A DNA stretch of 64,000 nucleotides from Plectrocnemia conspersa (GCA_009617715.1 VTFK01000063.1:992001-1056000); one strand, 5' to 3'. Positions 48,905 through 61,411 are shown, counted from the stretch's first letter. The notes: a model not told the origin generated them from the letters alone. A program made the numbers and translations.

Positions 48905-51195
48905 TAATATATTTGTATGTAAAATTTTACATCTATTTTGATTTAAATAATCATGGTGATAATTAGGTTTACGATAAGAATTTTAGATCTGTTTATATTC
49001 AATCAATAGTTTTTATTTTCATTATTCAATGTTGGTAAATCTGTTGTTCTATGGAATTTATAAAATGTTTTTAGGAATTTATGTGTTGCGTGATTAAATA
49101 AATTTCACAATTTTCCGTAAATAAAAACATTTGATCTAATTTATAATTTTTTAAATATTATAAAAATGATGCTTTTCTGAACTCTTACAATAATTGTTTA
49201 GCCTTATAGTTAAATTTTGGACCAAAAAAATTGATCTAGGAATAAAATTAATTTTACACAAAATTTTCGGCTTTATAGATCATATTTTGTTGATATATTT
49301 TCTTCCGAAGGGTACTAAGGAAAAATACATTTAGTTCTTTAAAAATGTATTTTTTTCTATATTTTTTACATGCCCAATAATATAAACAAAGATAATTTAT
49401 AGAAAAAAGTGTTTTAGCTGTTTACAAGCGTTGTATATAAATAGCTAAGAATTTGTACAGTAAAAACTTTTTGGTTTTTAGAAATAATCATGAAATTTCT
49501 AAGGGCTTTTATACAATAGATAGTTAAAAACCGGGTAAACATTTTTGGATGAAAGAAAATTCTGAAATTTTAATTTAAAATAGGCCGATTTTTAAGAATT
49601 AGACAATATAAAAATTAAAAAATACCCTCAATTTTTTGTATATTTAATGTTGATATTTTTTTCATAAAACTGATTCAAAAGAAATATAATTGAAAAATGA
49701 TTATTCATATGAATCAGGCATATGTGTGAAAATCAGAGAACTAAAAGCTAATTAAATTTTACACTTTTCTATATTTATATATAGATATAGCTAAAATTTC
49801 TACGAATTTTAATGTATCTAAAATAGTCTATAAATTTTCAAAAAACTCATGATAATGGGTATAAATTTTGTAAATTCGTGAAAAAATATAAAAAGTTGTG
49901 AAAAAATGTTTTTTTATTATTATCAAAAACAGGCTATAAATTTGTGGTTAATTAGAATAACAGGATATCGAGGATCTTTTACTAAGGCGTTATATGTTTT
50001 TGGCTTTTCATATTAAAGTTGGACATTAGTTTATCTTAAGCTACTGAAAGTGAGAAAAGCTCAAAGAAAAGTCTTAACTCAGAAGACTTTTATTTAGAAA
50101 AATACGCATCAAAAAATCATTAAAAACTGGTAAATGAAATCTATTATTTTGATAGTAATTATATTACAAATAATAATATATGATTAATTATATAAATGTT
50201 ACCGATTCCCAGATTTTCAGTCTGTTGATTGAAACGTTTTCGGTAATATTCATTATCTCTGATTGACTTATTCAGTTGACTTATGGGCTTACTGTACATT
50301 ACAATATATAAAAAACTTTTTACTACGTCTAGTGTCTTGTGTATATAATATAAAACAGTTCTAACGGGTTTTTCCTAACTAATGAGTCAATAAAAAGAAA
50401 CAATTTTGCTATTTGACTTTCACTCTTGTTGTTGTTTAAAGAATGTGCTGATCTGTTTTACTGCGTATGTTTTAGGATGTTAAATTCATACATAAAACAA
50501 CGTACTTTATATGCAGCTGCAGTTCTAGATTTTTTTATTCAAATGACACAAGATATCTCTAAATCATATTTTTTACTCTATACACATTACATAATCACAT
50601 TAATAAAAAAACCTATTTGTTAAAGTGAGCTATGTCAGTGGGCCTATAAGCCATACACAAATGCGTTTCGGAAACGGTCTATTTTTTAGCGAACTAAATT
50701 AATTCATATCACTGAAACTAATTCAAACCATGTTACATTTACGTTGAACAAAGATACTTGTCTTCCGTTATCCCTTAATGGGAAATAGATAGCACAAAGG
50801 AACTCCGACAAATATTCTCAGAATACTGATCTAGAAAACAATTAAATAGATAGGCGAGCAATATTTGAACAGATTAAAAACTTACCACAACATACTGGCA
50901 AGTAATCTTGTAAAATACAATGTTATAAATAAACGTATAATAAAAATAAAAAATATATTAAATTAACACAAGTAATATTATGACCACTAACAAAACCTCT
51001 AATAAGAAAATTTACCAAGATATAGTTGAGAATTTAATTTAACTTAATTAAAATAACTGTAATTTTATGATTATTATTTTTAAAGGAAGATTTCAGTAGA
51101 ATACTTCCTACGTGTTATTTTATTTTTCCTTTCCGAAGTGCCAAGTTGATAGGAGTAAAATTCATAAGAAAATATTTATCATAAGAATTGATTAT
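48905..51195. other. AT-rich stretch without a recognised gene
   Basis: No coding region, inverted repeat or transposon motif found that I could support. A 65-codon frame at 50426 is Leu/Tyr/Ile-rich by base composition. Confidence 0.5.
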
Positions 51196-51202
51196 TGTCT
51201 AA

Positions 51203-51310
51203 ACCATAGATTCTCAAAATGGGCAATATCACCCACCGGTGGGCGATTGACGAATCTCGGTGGGTAATTCTGGTTACGGAGGAATTCAGTGGGCGATGGA
51301 AGAACCATGA
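51203..51310 (+). mobile_element. hAT-like terminal fragment
   Basis: ATAGATTCTCAAAATGGGCA, then ATATCACCCACCGGTGGGCG, resembles the hAT terminal pattern CAGTGGTTCTCAAA.TGGGCG..CGCCCACCGGTGGGCG. Further GTGGGCGAT and GTGGGTAAT motifs follow. The matching right end was not found. Confidence 0.45.
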
Positions 51311-52079
51311 AGAGCGACGGATTGTTGTGAAAAAATGATTTCGGCATTTTATATTTGTAATAGGGGTAAAATATTTTGCATAAAATATAATGCATTTTAA
51401 GATATTTAAAAATGGTTGTGGAGATCCAATTATATGATATTATAAAAAATAAAAACGTGGAGAGCCATTTATGTTATTTTAAAAATAAAATTAAGTAAAT
51501 TCTACAAAGAATATTTAAAAATATTTTTTAAAGAAAAATAAATTTCTGTGAATATTATTATGTTAGTTGTTATTGATGGGGCTTCAGAAATAATATAGTG
51601 TAATTAGGAATTTATGTATTTATTTTTTGAAAAATTTGTACCAAATGTATTTGCTGTGCATTGTGTAATTTATCGACAGAATTTAGTTGCAAAAAAAATA
51701 GTATTCACAATATGTAATTAGAGCAGTTAATTAAATCAGAAGTTATTCACTTAATAATTGCTTGTACAGCTCCACATGTTGGTTGTCAAAAGTTATAGTT
51801 TAAAACTATCTATTCAACTCAATTGTAGAGAAAATTTGGTATACTGATTAATTTTTTATTCCAACAAATCATTTTTACATATTCGTCGATTATCTGACAT
51901 ATGCCCCACAAACTGAAACTCATACAATAATAAGACAATGTCTCGGAATGTCCCAAAAATCTGTAACAAACGGTAACCGCAATCTTAGGGGGGGGGGGGA
52001 ATAGCCGATATCGGTTAGTGAGCTTTGGAAATTTTGGCTACTTTAACTACTGGCGTGTGTGTTTTTAAGAGTGGTTCCA

Positions 52080-52420
52080 AAGAGTAAGGGGTTACAGTGT
52101 GTGTGCTCTCCAGGAGCTCTCCGGCCACTTCCGGCCCCAGCTGACGAGCTTCTTGTCTGATCGTGCTATTAGAAACGGCCGGAAGTGGGGCCGCGTGCGG
52201 AAGGCATACACTAGGAAGTACACGGAATCCTTTTTACCGAGGAAACGCGCGCCGCAGCCTCCACTGCTGCTACTGGACCGCATTAAAAATTTGCCAGCGT
52301 ACACTTAATATTTCTCTCCATTATCGTTAGTGTTTTATTCATCGCTCGTAAATCCGCTGGATGTACGGGATAAACTGTTGTATATCCAAACGGAGAAACG
52401 ATGCATGCGGTTGGCCCACA
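52080..52420. other. GC-rich promoter-like island with inverted ETS motifs
   Basis: CACTTCCGG at 52126-52134 and CCGGAAGTG at 52179-52187 are perfect inverted ETS/GABP-type sites embedded in an imperfect inverted repeat (CCGGCCACTTCCGGCC and GGCCGGAAGTGGGGCC). CpG density is high. Overlapping 69- and 70-codon frames on the two strands show no domain. It could be a promoter or enhancer, but no transcription start or gene is visible. Confidence 0.4.
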
Positions 52421-52429
52421 TATATAGAC

Positions 52430-53555
52430 ATGATACTTTAATTTAATTTTGAACATTCGTTTCAATGCTAGTACATAAGTACTTATAAAGCACTAAGACT
52501 CACATTTTTAGATTTAGGGGTGATGGCACTTTTTGTATGTGAAAACCCTAAGACTAGGTTTCTGACATTTCTGAATATAATACAGGATTAAAAACGACCC
52601 GCCGATGAAGCTACGCTTAAATTTTTTACACGTGCACTAAGTAACGGGACGGAAATATCATAACATATTTTGTAAATATTATTGTTTGTTCACCATAAAG
52701 TCGATGATCGGCAAAAACGCACCCCACAAGATAAAGTGCAAAAAAAGACAGCTTATTTATTTAAAATCACTCCCTCACTGTTGAAGATCGTGACTGAAGA
52801 TTCTGATTGAATTATTTTAATATTTGATATTCGAATTAAAGCGTTCACGTTTTACGGAAAACTATAAATATAAGTAAAATCTAAAGTTATGAAAGAAAAA
52901 TGGAAAACATATCAACAATGTAGAAATATGGCAGCATTAATAATAGTATGAAATATAAAATGACCCGAATAGGATGTGAAAAATAATTAATTAACCCTAT
53001 TCAGAGAAACGACATAATACATATAGAGATTCTTGGAAATATATATATATAAAAATCCTTATAAAATATCAGAAAAAATAAATATATAATACATTTAGAG
53101 TATAGAAAAGATTGTAAATAACAAATTAGTACAATAGAATAATAAAACATTTAATGTAAAATTTAAAGATCAGTAATCTTAGAAAAAAATTCACAATATA
53201 TTTTATAAATTATATAAAGGAATCAATTAAAATAGGGCAATGGAAATAGTTTTTAATAAAAATAGATTTACTTGTTGTAGAAATATGATTGATAGATTGG
53301 TATTATGGATATTCAAGAAATATTGAAGATGGACGTATTTATTTATAAGTTAGAAAATAATATGTCACTGGAGTATTTTAATAAATATTTAATAAGAAAT
53401 AAATATGTACATAAATTTAATACTAGAAATAAATACAATTTAAGGATATTTAGGTATTAGCAAACAAGTACGGCCAGGTTAACCAGTTAGACCAGTATTA
53501 ATTTGTATAATAATATTCCTAGGAAAATCCGCAAATATAAAAATGTTGCTGGATT
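52430..53555. other. AT-rich stretch, nothing recognised
   Basis: AT-rich sequence with a short TATATA run at about 53041-53050. No gene is visible. Confidence 0.5.
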
Positions 53556-53562
53556 ACTTAAC

Positions 53563-54034
53563 AGGCATGAGTCATCTGTCATGCGTTATATTTTATTAAA
53601 AATACTTTATATAATAATCAGAGATGCTCGTATACTATTTTTACGTACTATCAAATAAAAAATAAATTTTATTTTATTGCAAATTTTTGTAAAAAGAGTC
53701 GACTTATTCCATTGCGTCGCAATGCAATGAGACGTCACCTATTTGGGGTACGTGAATTTTTTTTATAAAATGTATGAACCATAATTATTTATTTTATATA
53801 AAAAATAACATTTTATGTTACAATTCTCGAACAGAAATAAATTTCAGGGTCAAACTGTCTGGCTAGATAAACATAAGACCAATCAAATCAAAATTGATAG
53901 TACATAATACATACAACCTAAAATTCTGTATGTTATTGCAAAATTAAAAAGTAAAATCGTTACGGTATATAAATAAGATAACACAGTAATCAAAAACCTT
54001 CCAAAAAATATCATTCAGTAACGTACGTTTTTAT
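53563..54034. repeat. About 0.5-kb direct repeat, copy 1
   Basis: It matches 55306-55812 in the same orientation. The best block includes GTATGAACCATAATTATTTA and CAGAAATAAATTTCAGGGTC to CTGTCTGGCTAG. Another shared block is AAATTCTGTATGTTATTGCA. It begins just after a TTAA (53558-53561). A quasi-palindrome at 53698-53736 lies near the middle. No protein is readable. Confidence 0.8.
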
Positions 54035-54045
54035 ATTATTAAACT

Positions 54046-54540
54046 GTATATGCATAAGCTTGATTCGAAATCTATAAAATTTGACAACGTCTTAAGAAAG
54101 TTAAATAAAGGATATTTCTCTATTAAGTGTCTAAAAAATTTAAAAAGAAATATTTTGGCAAGGAAATGTGAAAAGTTTAACGTACTTTATAGACACTGAT
54201 CTGACTAATAACGATAATTTAGAGCAAAATCAGACTCTTAGCTATTATGTAATACATACATAATCAAATTGTATCTGCTTAATAATGATTCGACATTAAT
54301 ACAATTAAACCAAGTCTTGAGAAAGTTTAATAAAATAAATTCCTGACCGAAATGCCAGAAGAAAGTGTTCTGATTTATATACCCTTCAGAAATTTAAAAA
54401 TCTAACAACCTTTCTAGTCATTGATCTGATCAATAAAGATGATTTAAGGCGTAACCAGATTATTTGTTATCATTTAATATCTGCCTAGTATTAATTCGGA
54501 ATCAGTTTGGCAACGTCGTCGTTCTATTGGGTTTCGGTAC
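54046..54540. repeat. Degenerate tandem repeat, about 210-225-bp units
   Basis: Unit starts near 54046, 54270 and 54478 share GTAT.TGC.TA...TTGATTCG.A and later CTGATC(T)GA(T)CAATAA.GATGATTTA-like sequence. GTTTGGCAACGTCGTC and TTTGACAACGTCTT mark the same point in different units. The units are strongly diverged, so this is an old satellite-like array of two to three units. Confidence 0.5.
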
Positions 54541-54544
54541 CTGT

Positions 54545-55170
54545 TTAAGCACATTTTTTTTGGCAAATATAATTGCTAAGCCTCACACTGCACCATATTA
54601 TCTAGATCTTAGAATCAATGCAATATATACTATATAAATTAACCAAGTAAAATGTGAAAAAAAATATTGTAAATTTACAATCAGCATTAAATTATTTGGG
54701 TTTAAAAGTTAATTTATTTTAATAAAAAATATTATGGTATATAGAAATATTATTCATCAGTTTGATTTTTAAAGAATTTAAGTCAATTTTGGCTAATTTT
54801 ATCAACATGAGGCATATTTATTAGGACTTATAAATATTTAATATGCTCGTGCTATTATATGGTATTTAATTAGTATGTATTTTTGAATAATAAAACACAA
54901 ACTAAAATAAAATGGGCAAAGTGTTATTAGTAAATTGTTGAAAGTTGATGTTATTTAAGTCAAAAATCAGTTTGTTATGTATATTAAAATTAAAAAAAGG
55001 GACAAGAAAAATATGAAAAATACTTGAAAATACTCTTAAAAATTAAAGGATATAACAAAAAAGTTTTAATTAATTTAATTGCTTAACATACGTATAACAT
55101 AAATTACGCTCTAAAACAGACATTGAAACACGATCCATTAAAATTGCAGCCGGCACATTGAAAAACCATA
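54545..55170. other. AT-rich stretch between repeats
   Basis: No gene was recognised. Confidence 0.5.
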
Positions 55171-55248
55171 GAAGTCCTTAAAATATCCTAATATTTTGAA
55201 AATGCTTTACCACACAGAATTGGTTAGCTTTCGTTTTTAACAGCTTAA

Positions 55249-55290
55249 CGCCCGAGGACTCGTATACGAGCCTTGAAAGAACATTGCTTA
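55249..55290 (+). mobile_element. piggyBac-like terminal sequence
   Basis: A TTAA (55245-55248) is followed by CGCCCGAGGACTCGTATACG. That pattern of TTAA, a C-rich start and a self-complementary CTCGTATACGAG is reminiscent of piggyBac-like ends. It precedes the second copy of the 0.5-kb repeat by about 15 bp. No matching right end was found. Confidence 0.35.
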
Positions 55291-55305
55291 GTGGCCGTGA
55301 ACTCA

Positions 55306-55812
55306 GGCATGAGTACTGCGTCATGCGTTTTCTTTTATTAAAATAATACTTGGATACCATCAAGTTTGCTTCTATATAATATTAAGAGATGGTAGTATAC
55401 TATTTCTACGTTATATCAAAAGAAAAAAATATATTTTACTATATTTTTTGCTAAAAAGAGTCGTCTTATCTCATTGCGAAATTATGCAATAAGACGTCGC
55501 CTTTTTGGGGCACGTTATTTTTTTATGAAATGTATGAACCATAATTATTTATTTCATATAAAAATAATATTTCATGTTATAGATTATGAACAGAAATAAA
55601 TTTCAGGGTCAAACTGTCTGGCTAGGTAAACATAAAACGAATCCAATCAAAAGATATTGAAACATCAATTAACAATGTTTTTCGACCTAAAATTCTGTAT
55701 GTTATTGCAAAATTAAGAATTAAAATCGTTACGGTATATGTAGATAAATTAGGTAACACAGTAATCGAAGAACTTCCAAAAAATATCATCCATTAATTTA
55801 CGAACATTTATA
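55306..55812. repeat. About 0.5-kb direct repeat, copy 2
   Basis: Same-orientation partner of 53563-54034, about 1.75 kb downstream. Its quasi-palindrome (55460-55498) has a perfect CGTCTTAT/ATAAGACG stem where copy 1 has mismatches. Differences are unevenly spread, with a strongly conserved core. Confidence 0.8.
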
Positions 55813-56339
55813 CCGGGTGTCGGTTATTTTGAAATTTCCTCACAATTTTGAAAACTGCAATGATTCACAGATTAAGAAACCAGGGCGAAAGAGCTACAAT
55901 TCGGATTAATTATCGCCGTATTAGTTTATTGTAAAATAAGAATATTATTACATTTAAAAGAATCTCTGAGGAATAAAATCATGAATGAATAAATATGTAT
56001 TTTTCATTCCTAATATTTTGTGCAAATTAAAAATAATTGCAATGGTTGCGAACTAGTTATTTATAATTTAATTATATGCATGTTTAAATGCTTCTATAAT
56101 TTTTTGTATAAACAATTTATGAAAAATAAATGTTTATAATATAATATAATTTGCACTCACCAAATTTTTCGGCGTCCTTTTTCTGCTTTCAACTGTCACA
56201 AACACATTTATTTTTATCACTATACTTATAAACCTTACTATATCAATATTTATTTTTATTATTTACACTTTTTTATCTATTTTAATATTTTTTGATACGT
56301 ATAAAAACATACGTCAATATGAAAAGAAATTACACAAAT

Positions 56340-56385
56340 TCTGCACATGTATGCTGTATCTTTCCTTATTTCATGTGCAGAATAA
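56340..56385. repeat. Short perfect inverted repeat
   Basis: TTCTGCACATG and CATGTGCAGAA are exact 11-bp complements separated by about 22 bp. Role unknown. Confidence 0.5.
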
Positions 56386-56417
56386 ACACGACACTCTTGT
56401 CACACATTTATCCTAAC

Positions 56418-56568
56418 CTTTTATTTTTATTGGTTGATGATTTTTTTAGCTTATCCGAAAGCCTTTCTGGTGGATCGACAGCACGGGCACGAAAAGATGT
56501 GGTAGACACTGGTGATGTCTTCAGAATCGATAGATTTGACTGAATTCTGCATCCATTCTTGAACCATA
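56418..56568 (-). CDS. Candidate internal coding exon (unknown protein)
   Basis: On the minus strand, TTTTCTTTTCAG (intron end, at 56569) precedes a 151-bp block that ends at AAAAG, followed by GTTAGG (donor at 56417). One frame is open throughout and reads WFKNGCRIQSNLSILKT, then SPVSTTSFRARAVDPPERLS and DKLKKSSTNK. The Ser/Pro/Lys-rich composition and higher GC look coding. A second clean donor, TTTG followed by GTGAGT, occurs downstream on the same strand at about 56161. I recognise no domain. It could belong to a host gene or to a transposon; expression evidence would decide. Confidence 0.35.
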
Positions 56569-56659
56569 CTGAAAAGAAAATCTTTGAATTTAATTTACCG
56601 TTACAATACAAATTTTGATAGACACTAAACGAATAAAACAATGCGCATTGAAACAAATG

Positions 56660-57930
56660 AAAAAATTTTTTTTTTATTTATTCTATTGTTTTTAAAAATA
56701 TTATGTAACTAGGTAGTGATCCGTTTTTTATTTATTTATAACAGTCCATTATACATTGAGGTTTATATATTGTAAAGTCGGTCGTTCTGGTTTTTTCCCG
56801 TGAATATCATCTGGCTGTTATGAAAGGTAGATATCATTTTGAAATTCTTATTTGTTTTCCAAATTTGTATAAGCGTTTTACCTTTTCTGCCATGTTTCAT
56901 CTGTAGAGGAATTATATGTATAGTAAGTCACAAAGGCAGTCCCATAACGAGACAATTGACATTGAATTGTTATCAATTGTTAAAGGATACAATTTTACTA
57001 TAAATACAATATAAAGTGTAACAATGTTCTTTATATAGACAATGAAGAATTTTGTTACGGTGGTAACATTTTTATTGAAATACAAACATTATTACTACAT
57101 ATATGTATGTCCTTGTTTAATACTAATAGTAGTTGCTCACGTCCTATATAATAGATCATTAACGGCACTAATTGAGTTACTGTATTATATCTCAAGCAGA
57201 GCATCTCGAATAGTGAACAGTTCCGCAACTATCTCGACTATTTAATCGTAAAAACTCGACCGTTGCCAGCCGTATTATTAGCTACGTGATGTTAACTTCG
57301 ATTTCCAACTTAATTTAAATTCAATATGGCGCTCCAAATTGTATAAGTTTGACTTTGTTGTATTAAAAAACGTATAAATAAGTATTCTTTCGCCTTTATG
57401 ATAGAGATGAAGTAGAAAATAAAATAAAAAAAAGCTTCTATTATGATATGTAAGTTTTTAAAGATATAGTGCATATAAGAACGTCATGTTTTTAATATGA
57501 GTATTTCTTGAATTAATACAAATTCATTATATTGTTTTTGTAATACGAACTAAATTTTACAAAAAAAAAGTTTTTTCGTCTCTAGCTTAGTTCTTTATGT
57601 GCGGCTCTGGAGAGTGCAGGCTCTCTGTGTGTTGTAGTTTTTTTAAGTTATCATTAAAGTAAAGTGAAGACTTAAAGTCTTACTAAAAACTTAAATTAGT
57701 ATGTTTATGAGTATTGTAGGATGTCAAATCTGCTCTGCTGATAAAAATATTTATCACATTAAGCTCTAATTCAATGCCCCAAATAAATAACTTGTGATCA
57801 TTTGTGTTAAATAGTCCATGCCAATAAAATTAGTGTTTGTTATATTCAACGTTTTCCGAGAAACATGAACACTCTAGAGATAACTAAATTTACTTTTCAT
57901 TTGGCAATGTAAATAAACCATATACTGTTA
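56660..57930. other. AT-rich stretch without a recognised gene
   Basis: No gene was recognised. A small GC-richer piece lies near 57190-57300. Confidence 0.45.
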
Positions 57931-57939
57931 TCTCGAACA

Positions 57940-58240
57940 TCGTCGTTCACTACGCCATGACAAAGCAGCGTTCCTTGACAGAATACAACGTAACACCGAA
58001 AGTGTTGGCAAGAGACAAAGGTATCCGAGAAAGCTCTTACGCCTTAATGAGAAATTATATCTGTTTGGTCGGTGTGAAAGCTCCGCGCAAAAATACACCG
58101 CGTAACTCATCCTTATGAGCTTTCGCGGCTAATGTTCGCTCTAAGCGGTCACTGTCGGCGGAGCTTTTTACCACTGCACTACCGAGCATCATAATTAGAT
58201 GGCGGTGCAGCGACAAGCGAAAAAGACGCTAAATTTAATA
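57940..58240. other. GC-richer non-coding island
   Basis: About 300 bp with raised GC content and no coherent frame beyond a 60-codon minus-strand one. A regulatory role is possible. Confidence 0.3.
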
Positions 58241-58244
58241 TGAA

Positions 58245-59395
58245 ATAATTACATGGGCTTTATTAATTATGCCATTTTAAAATTAAATCGTGAAAATTTT
58301 ATAAAAGCTTACCATATTTTTCTTTAAATTATAAACAAGATTGTTTTTATTTATTTAATTTTTAATAATATATAAAAAAAATAGTAAAAAACATTTGTAA
58401 ATTTATCAAGTGTAAATAATTGTAATAATTCAAGTTATTTAATGTTAGTTTTATTATATAATTATATTAAGTAAGCACGCTGGAACCTTGTGATGTGGTG
58501 TTGGCGTCAAATGTCATGGATCAGTTATTTAAACTGTAATATTTATTTTATTATTACTAGGTATTAAATTAAGCTTCTTAGTAATTTACCGTTAAATATT
58601 GAGAGGTAAAAGTAGGTGGGCTATCCTTTATGAAATAAACCAACTAGAGCAAAAAATAATGAAATATAAGCATGTTAAATTTGATTATTGTTATTCCTTG
58701 TTACACATTTTTTTAATTATTATCTTTGTTTTAACTTTGTGGCGTTAAAACCGTATAGGATTTCCACCCTACTAATAATGCAAGGTTATTGTTATGTTAA
58801 GCGCGAATTCGTCGGAGCAAAGGATGGGTTTACGTTTACAAATGCCTCTAGATAAACACATAAACAAAAGGTTAATGGATTAAGATGTGATTACACATTA
58901 TTTATTATTCAAGTAGGGAAAATGAGTTATTTTGCTCACGTCACTTTATGCGTGAAAACTCGTGCGCGTTGAAAGCTCTTATAAATAATTCACATATTAA
59001 TTTTGATCGAAAAATAAATAATGTTATTATCATCAAAAGAATATTCTGTTGAGTTGTTTTAACAGGTGTACATTTCCATATACGTAATTGAATTATCTGT
59101 ATTAAAACCCCTCGCACATATCTTACGTTGGAAGTTAGCCGTCTACTGGGAATTTCTTCTTTAATCAAATATAATTGTCTCAGTACCCGTGTTATTTATA
59201 AAATAATAGTTATATCGTTAAGCTTATTAAATAAAAAAATGGTTGATCTTTTCAAAAAATACTTTTAGGACCGCAATTAGTGTATAAGATGTCGGTAAAA
59301 ACATCAGCAAAAATACAGGTAAAAAATGCATAAATATAGCAAGAAAATTTTCTCTGCACTAATTTTTAGTTTTTCGGTTATTAGTTGAGCTTAGT
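58245..59395. other. AT-rich stretch with small GC-richer block
   Basis: The block at about 58740-58855 (CCCTACTAATAATGCAAGG and GCGCGAATTCGTCGGAGC) stands out from AT-rich flanks. No gene is visible. Confidence 0.4.
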
Positions 59396-59399
59396 CAAA

Positions 59400-59650
59400 A
59401 ATATACGGGTAGATTGTCAAAAGACTATTTTACTTCTTTGGGGGTCCTCTGCTTTATATTATATTTATAAATGGCATAAATACGATAGATACAAATTCAA
59501 GTTTTCTTTTGTGCAGATGATTTACATCAATTATTTAAATGCATTTGATCTGTTTCAGACTTAAATTCTTTATAAAGATGGGCTTCTCTCATTTGTCCGC
59601 TCTTTAGTGTCATGTGACTTGTCATTTTATCAGTTTACTAAACTGTAAGT
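59400..59650 (+). mobile_element. Fourth copy of the jockey-like LINE (RT fragment)
   Basis: On the plus strand the translation reads FGGPLLYIIFINGINTIDTN, then SSFLLCADDL, then a degraded WASL..CPLFSV segment. It matches GPLLFVLFINDINTEIKNASFLLYADDL of the 12-13.5 kb copy. The YADD motif has become CADD. The fragment is short and full of stops further on. Confidence 0.75.
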
Positions 59651-60550
59651 TCATTACTATTATTTCTGACACATTAATAACTCACTCCTCACAGGGTTAA
59701 ATGGCATATTTTATTTTGCTTTTATTTTTATTTTTTCAAATAGGGGATTTGCGACTTTGTTTTAAGAGGAACCGAATACCCTATTATTTTTAACGGGTAC
59801 TCGGTTATTTCAACTGAAAAAAAATATTTAATAACTGTATATTATGAATAAAATTAAGTCTGCGGTGTAACATAAATTTTCAAAATGTTTATCCGTTATT
59901 CTACGAATATTTTAAAACTGATCAAAATTTTAATTTGACGGTTAAAGTTTAGGTACCTCTTCTTATTTATATTTTTTATTGACCCTCCGGTTTTTTTTTC
60001 CAAATGCAATTTTGAATTTATCTGTATTTTGTAAATAAAGTTCATTTAAATCAAGAATCAAGAAATAATTTATTAAATATAATAATACATATTTTAATAT
60101 CAAAATTCAAATAAAAATATTGCGAACAATTCCTTATAATTTCTATATTAGTAAATTTGAAAGCTTAGTTAAAATTAATATACACGCATACGTTTTTAAT
60201 CTTTTAGCTAAATTATATAATTTATAGAAAACTATTTAATTGCATTTAATTTAAATCATTAAATCATATTTATAAAATTTTCAATGTCGACAGCAATTAT
60301 TAAATTTCATGGAATGTATAATACTATATATTAATGTCTATTAATTATTTAATCATATGTGTATATACAATAAATACATACATACATTGCTAATGAATAT
60401 TAATAATATAAAAAAAAAATTCTATTGCTTACTTTTTAGAAAAAAGAACAGCGATGAGAAATTACCTATTTTTAAATTTTACTTTGCAATTTAATAAAAA
60501 AATATTTAGTCTTATGTATGAAATGCAATTTATGAAAAGCAATGAATCTA

Positions 60551-61411
60551 GAGTACGCTCGGGATAAGGATGCCGGTTTGTTATTGTGTGCGTGTACATG
60601 TATATGAGAAGGAGAAGCGATGTAGCGTGTACTTCGTTGTCTCGCTTTCTCTTTTAAGGACAGTCGCTGATTCGTCAACGCTGGTATTCGTCATTAAAGT
60701 GCAGTGTGGCACAGAAGTTCGATCTTCTCTAGTGATTTATTTTAAATAATTTTGTGTTGATATTGGTTTAACCCAGATATATCCACTGTCCCATGGGTAG
60801 GTCACTAAACTCGTGCCACTGTTTTTTATTTATAAATGAAATTTCAAGAGAACAAAATTTTATAAGTTAATTGATATCAAGGCTTCAAATATACACTGTA
60901 AGTTATTCGTTGTCTTACCCGTGGATTAAAATATTTTAATTATTTTTCTATTAATCCGTACGTTGTTGGTTTTTTTACATTATTCTCTGTAAGGCTTAAA
61001 AAAGTTATTATTCTTATCGTTGCGCCAATGTTAATTTTTTAATTTATTCAATGGACTCTAATGATTTAATTGGGTCGTCGAGCCATTAAACAATCTGCGA
61101 ATAATTTCTTTCCCCATTTCATATCTTTTTGCTTTTGAAGAATATCTAAAGACTTCATTATTTTTTTGACTAGTGAAAGATTTTGAATTTTGCAAATATT
61201 TAATTAATGACATCAATGTCTGGTTTCTTCGATTATATAATATATTTTTAATTGTCCGTTGAAATTTCCAACTTAGCTTAGATGTATGTATGTTAAATAA
61301 ACATATATTTTCTTTTAAAATAAAAAAATTAAATATTCTGAGCGAAATTGTTTTGAGCCACACAGTTCACGCACACAATAACAAACCGGAATCCTTATCC
61401 CGAGCGTACTT
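60551..61411. mobile_element. 861-bp element with near-perfect 43-bp terminal inverted repeats
   Basis: The left end GAGTACGCTCGGGATAAGGA continues T.CCGGTTTGTTATTGTGTGCGTG. The reverse-complemented right end is the same with two differences. TA flanks both sides (60549-60550 and 61412-61413), as in Tc1/mariner/pogo-type integration. A 101-codon minus-strand frame (61058-61363), Lys/Arg/Asn-rich with KRYEMGKEIIRRLF near its end, has no domain I recognise. The element is probably non-autonomous; its family is unknown to me. Confidence 0.8.

Noticed and set aside
53563..55812. The 0.5-kb direct repeats as LTRs
   Set aside because: No TG...CA ends, no gag or pol between them, and the copies are too diverged relative to their conserved core.
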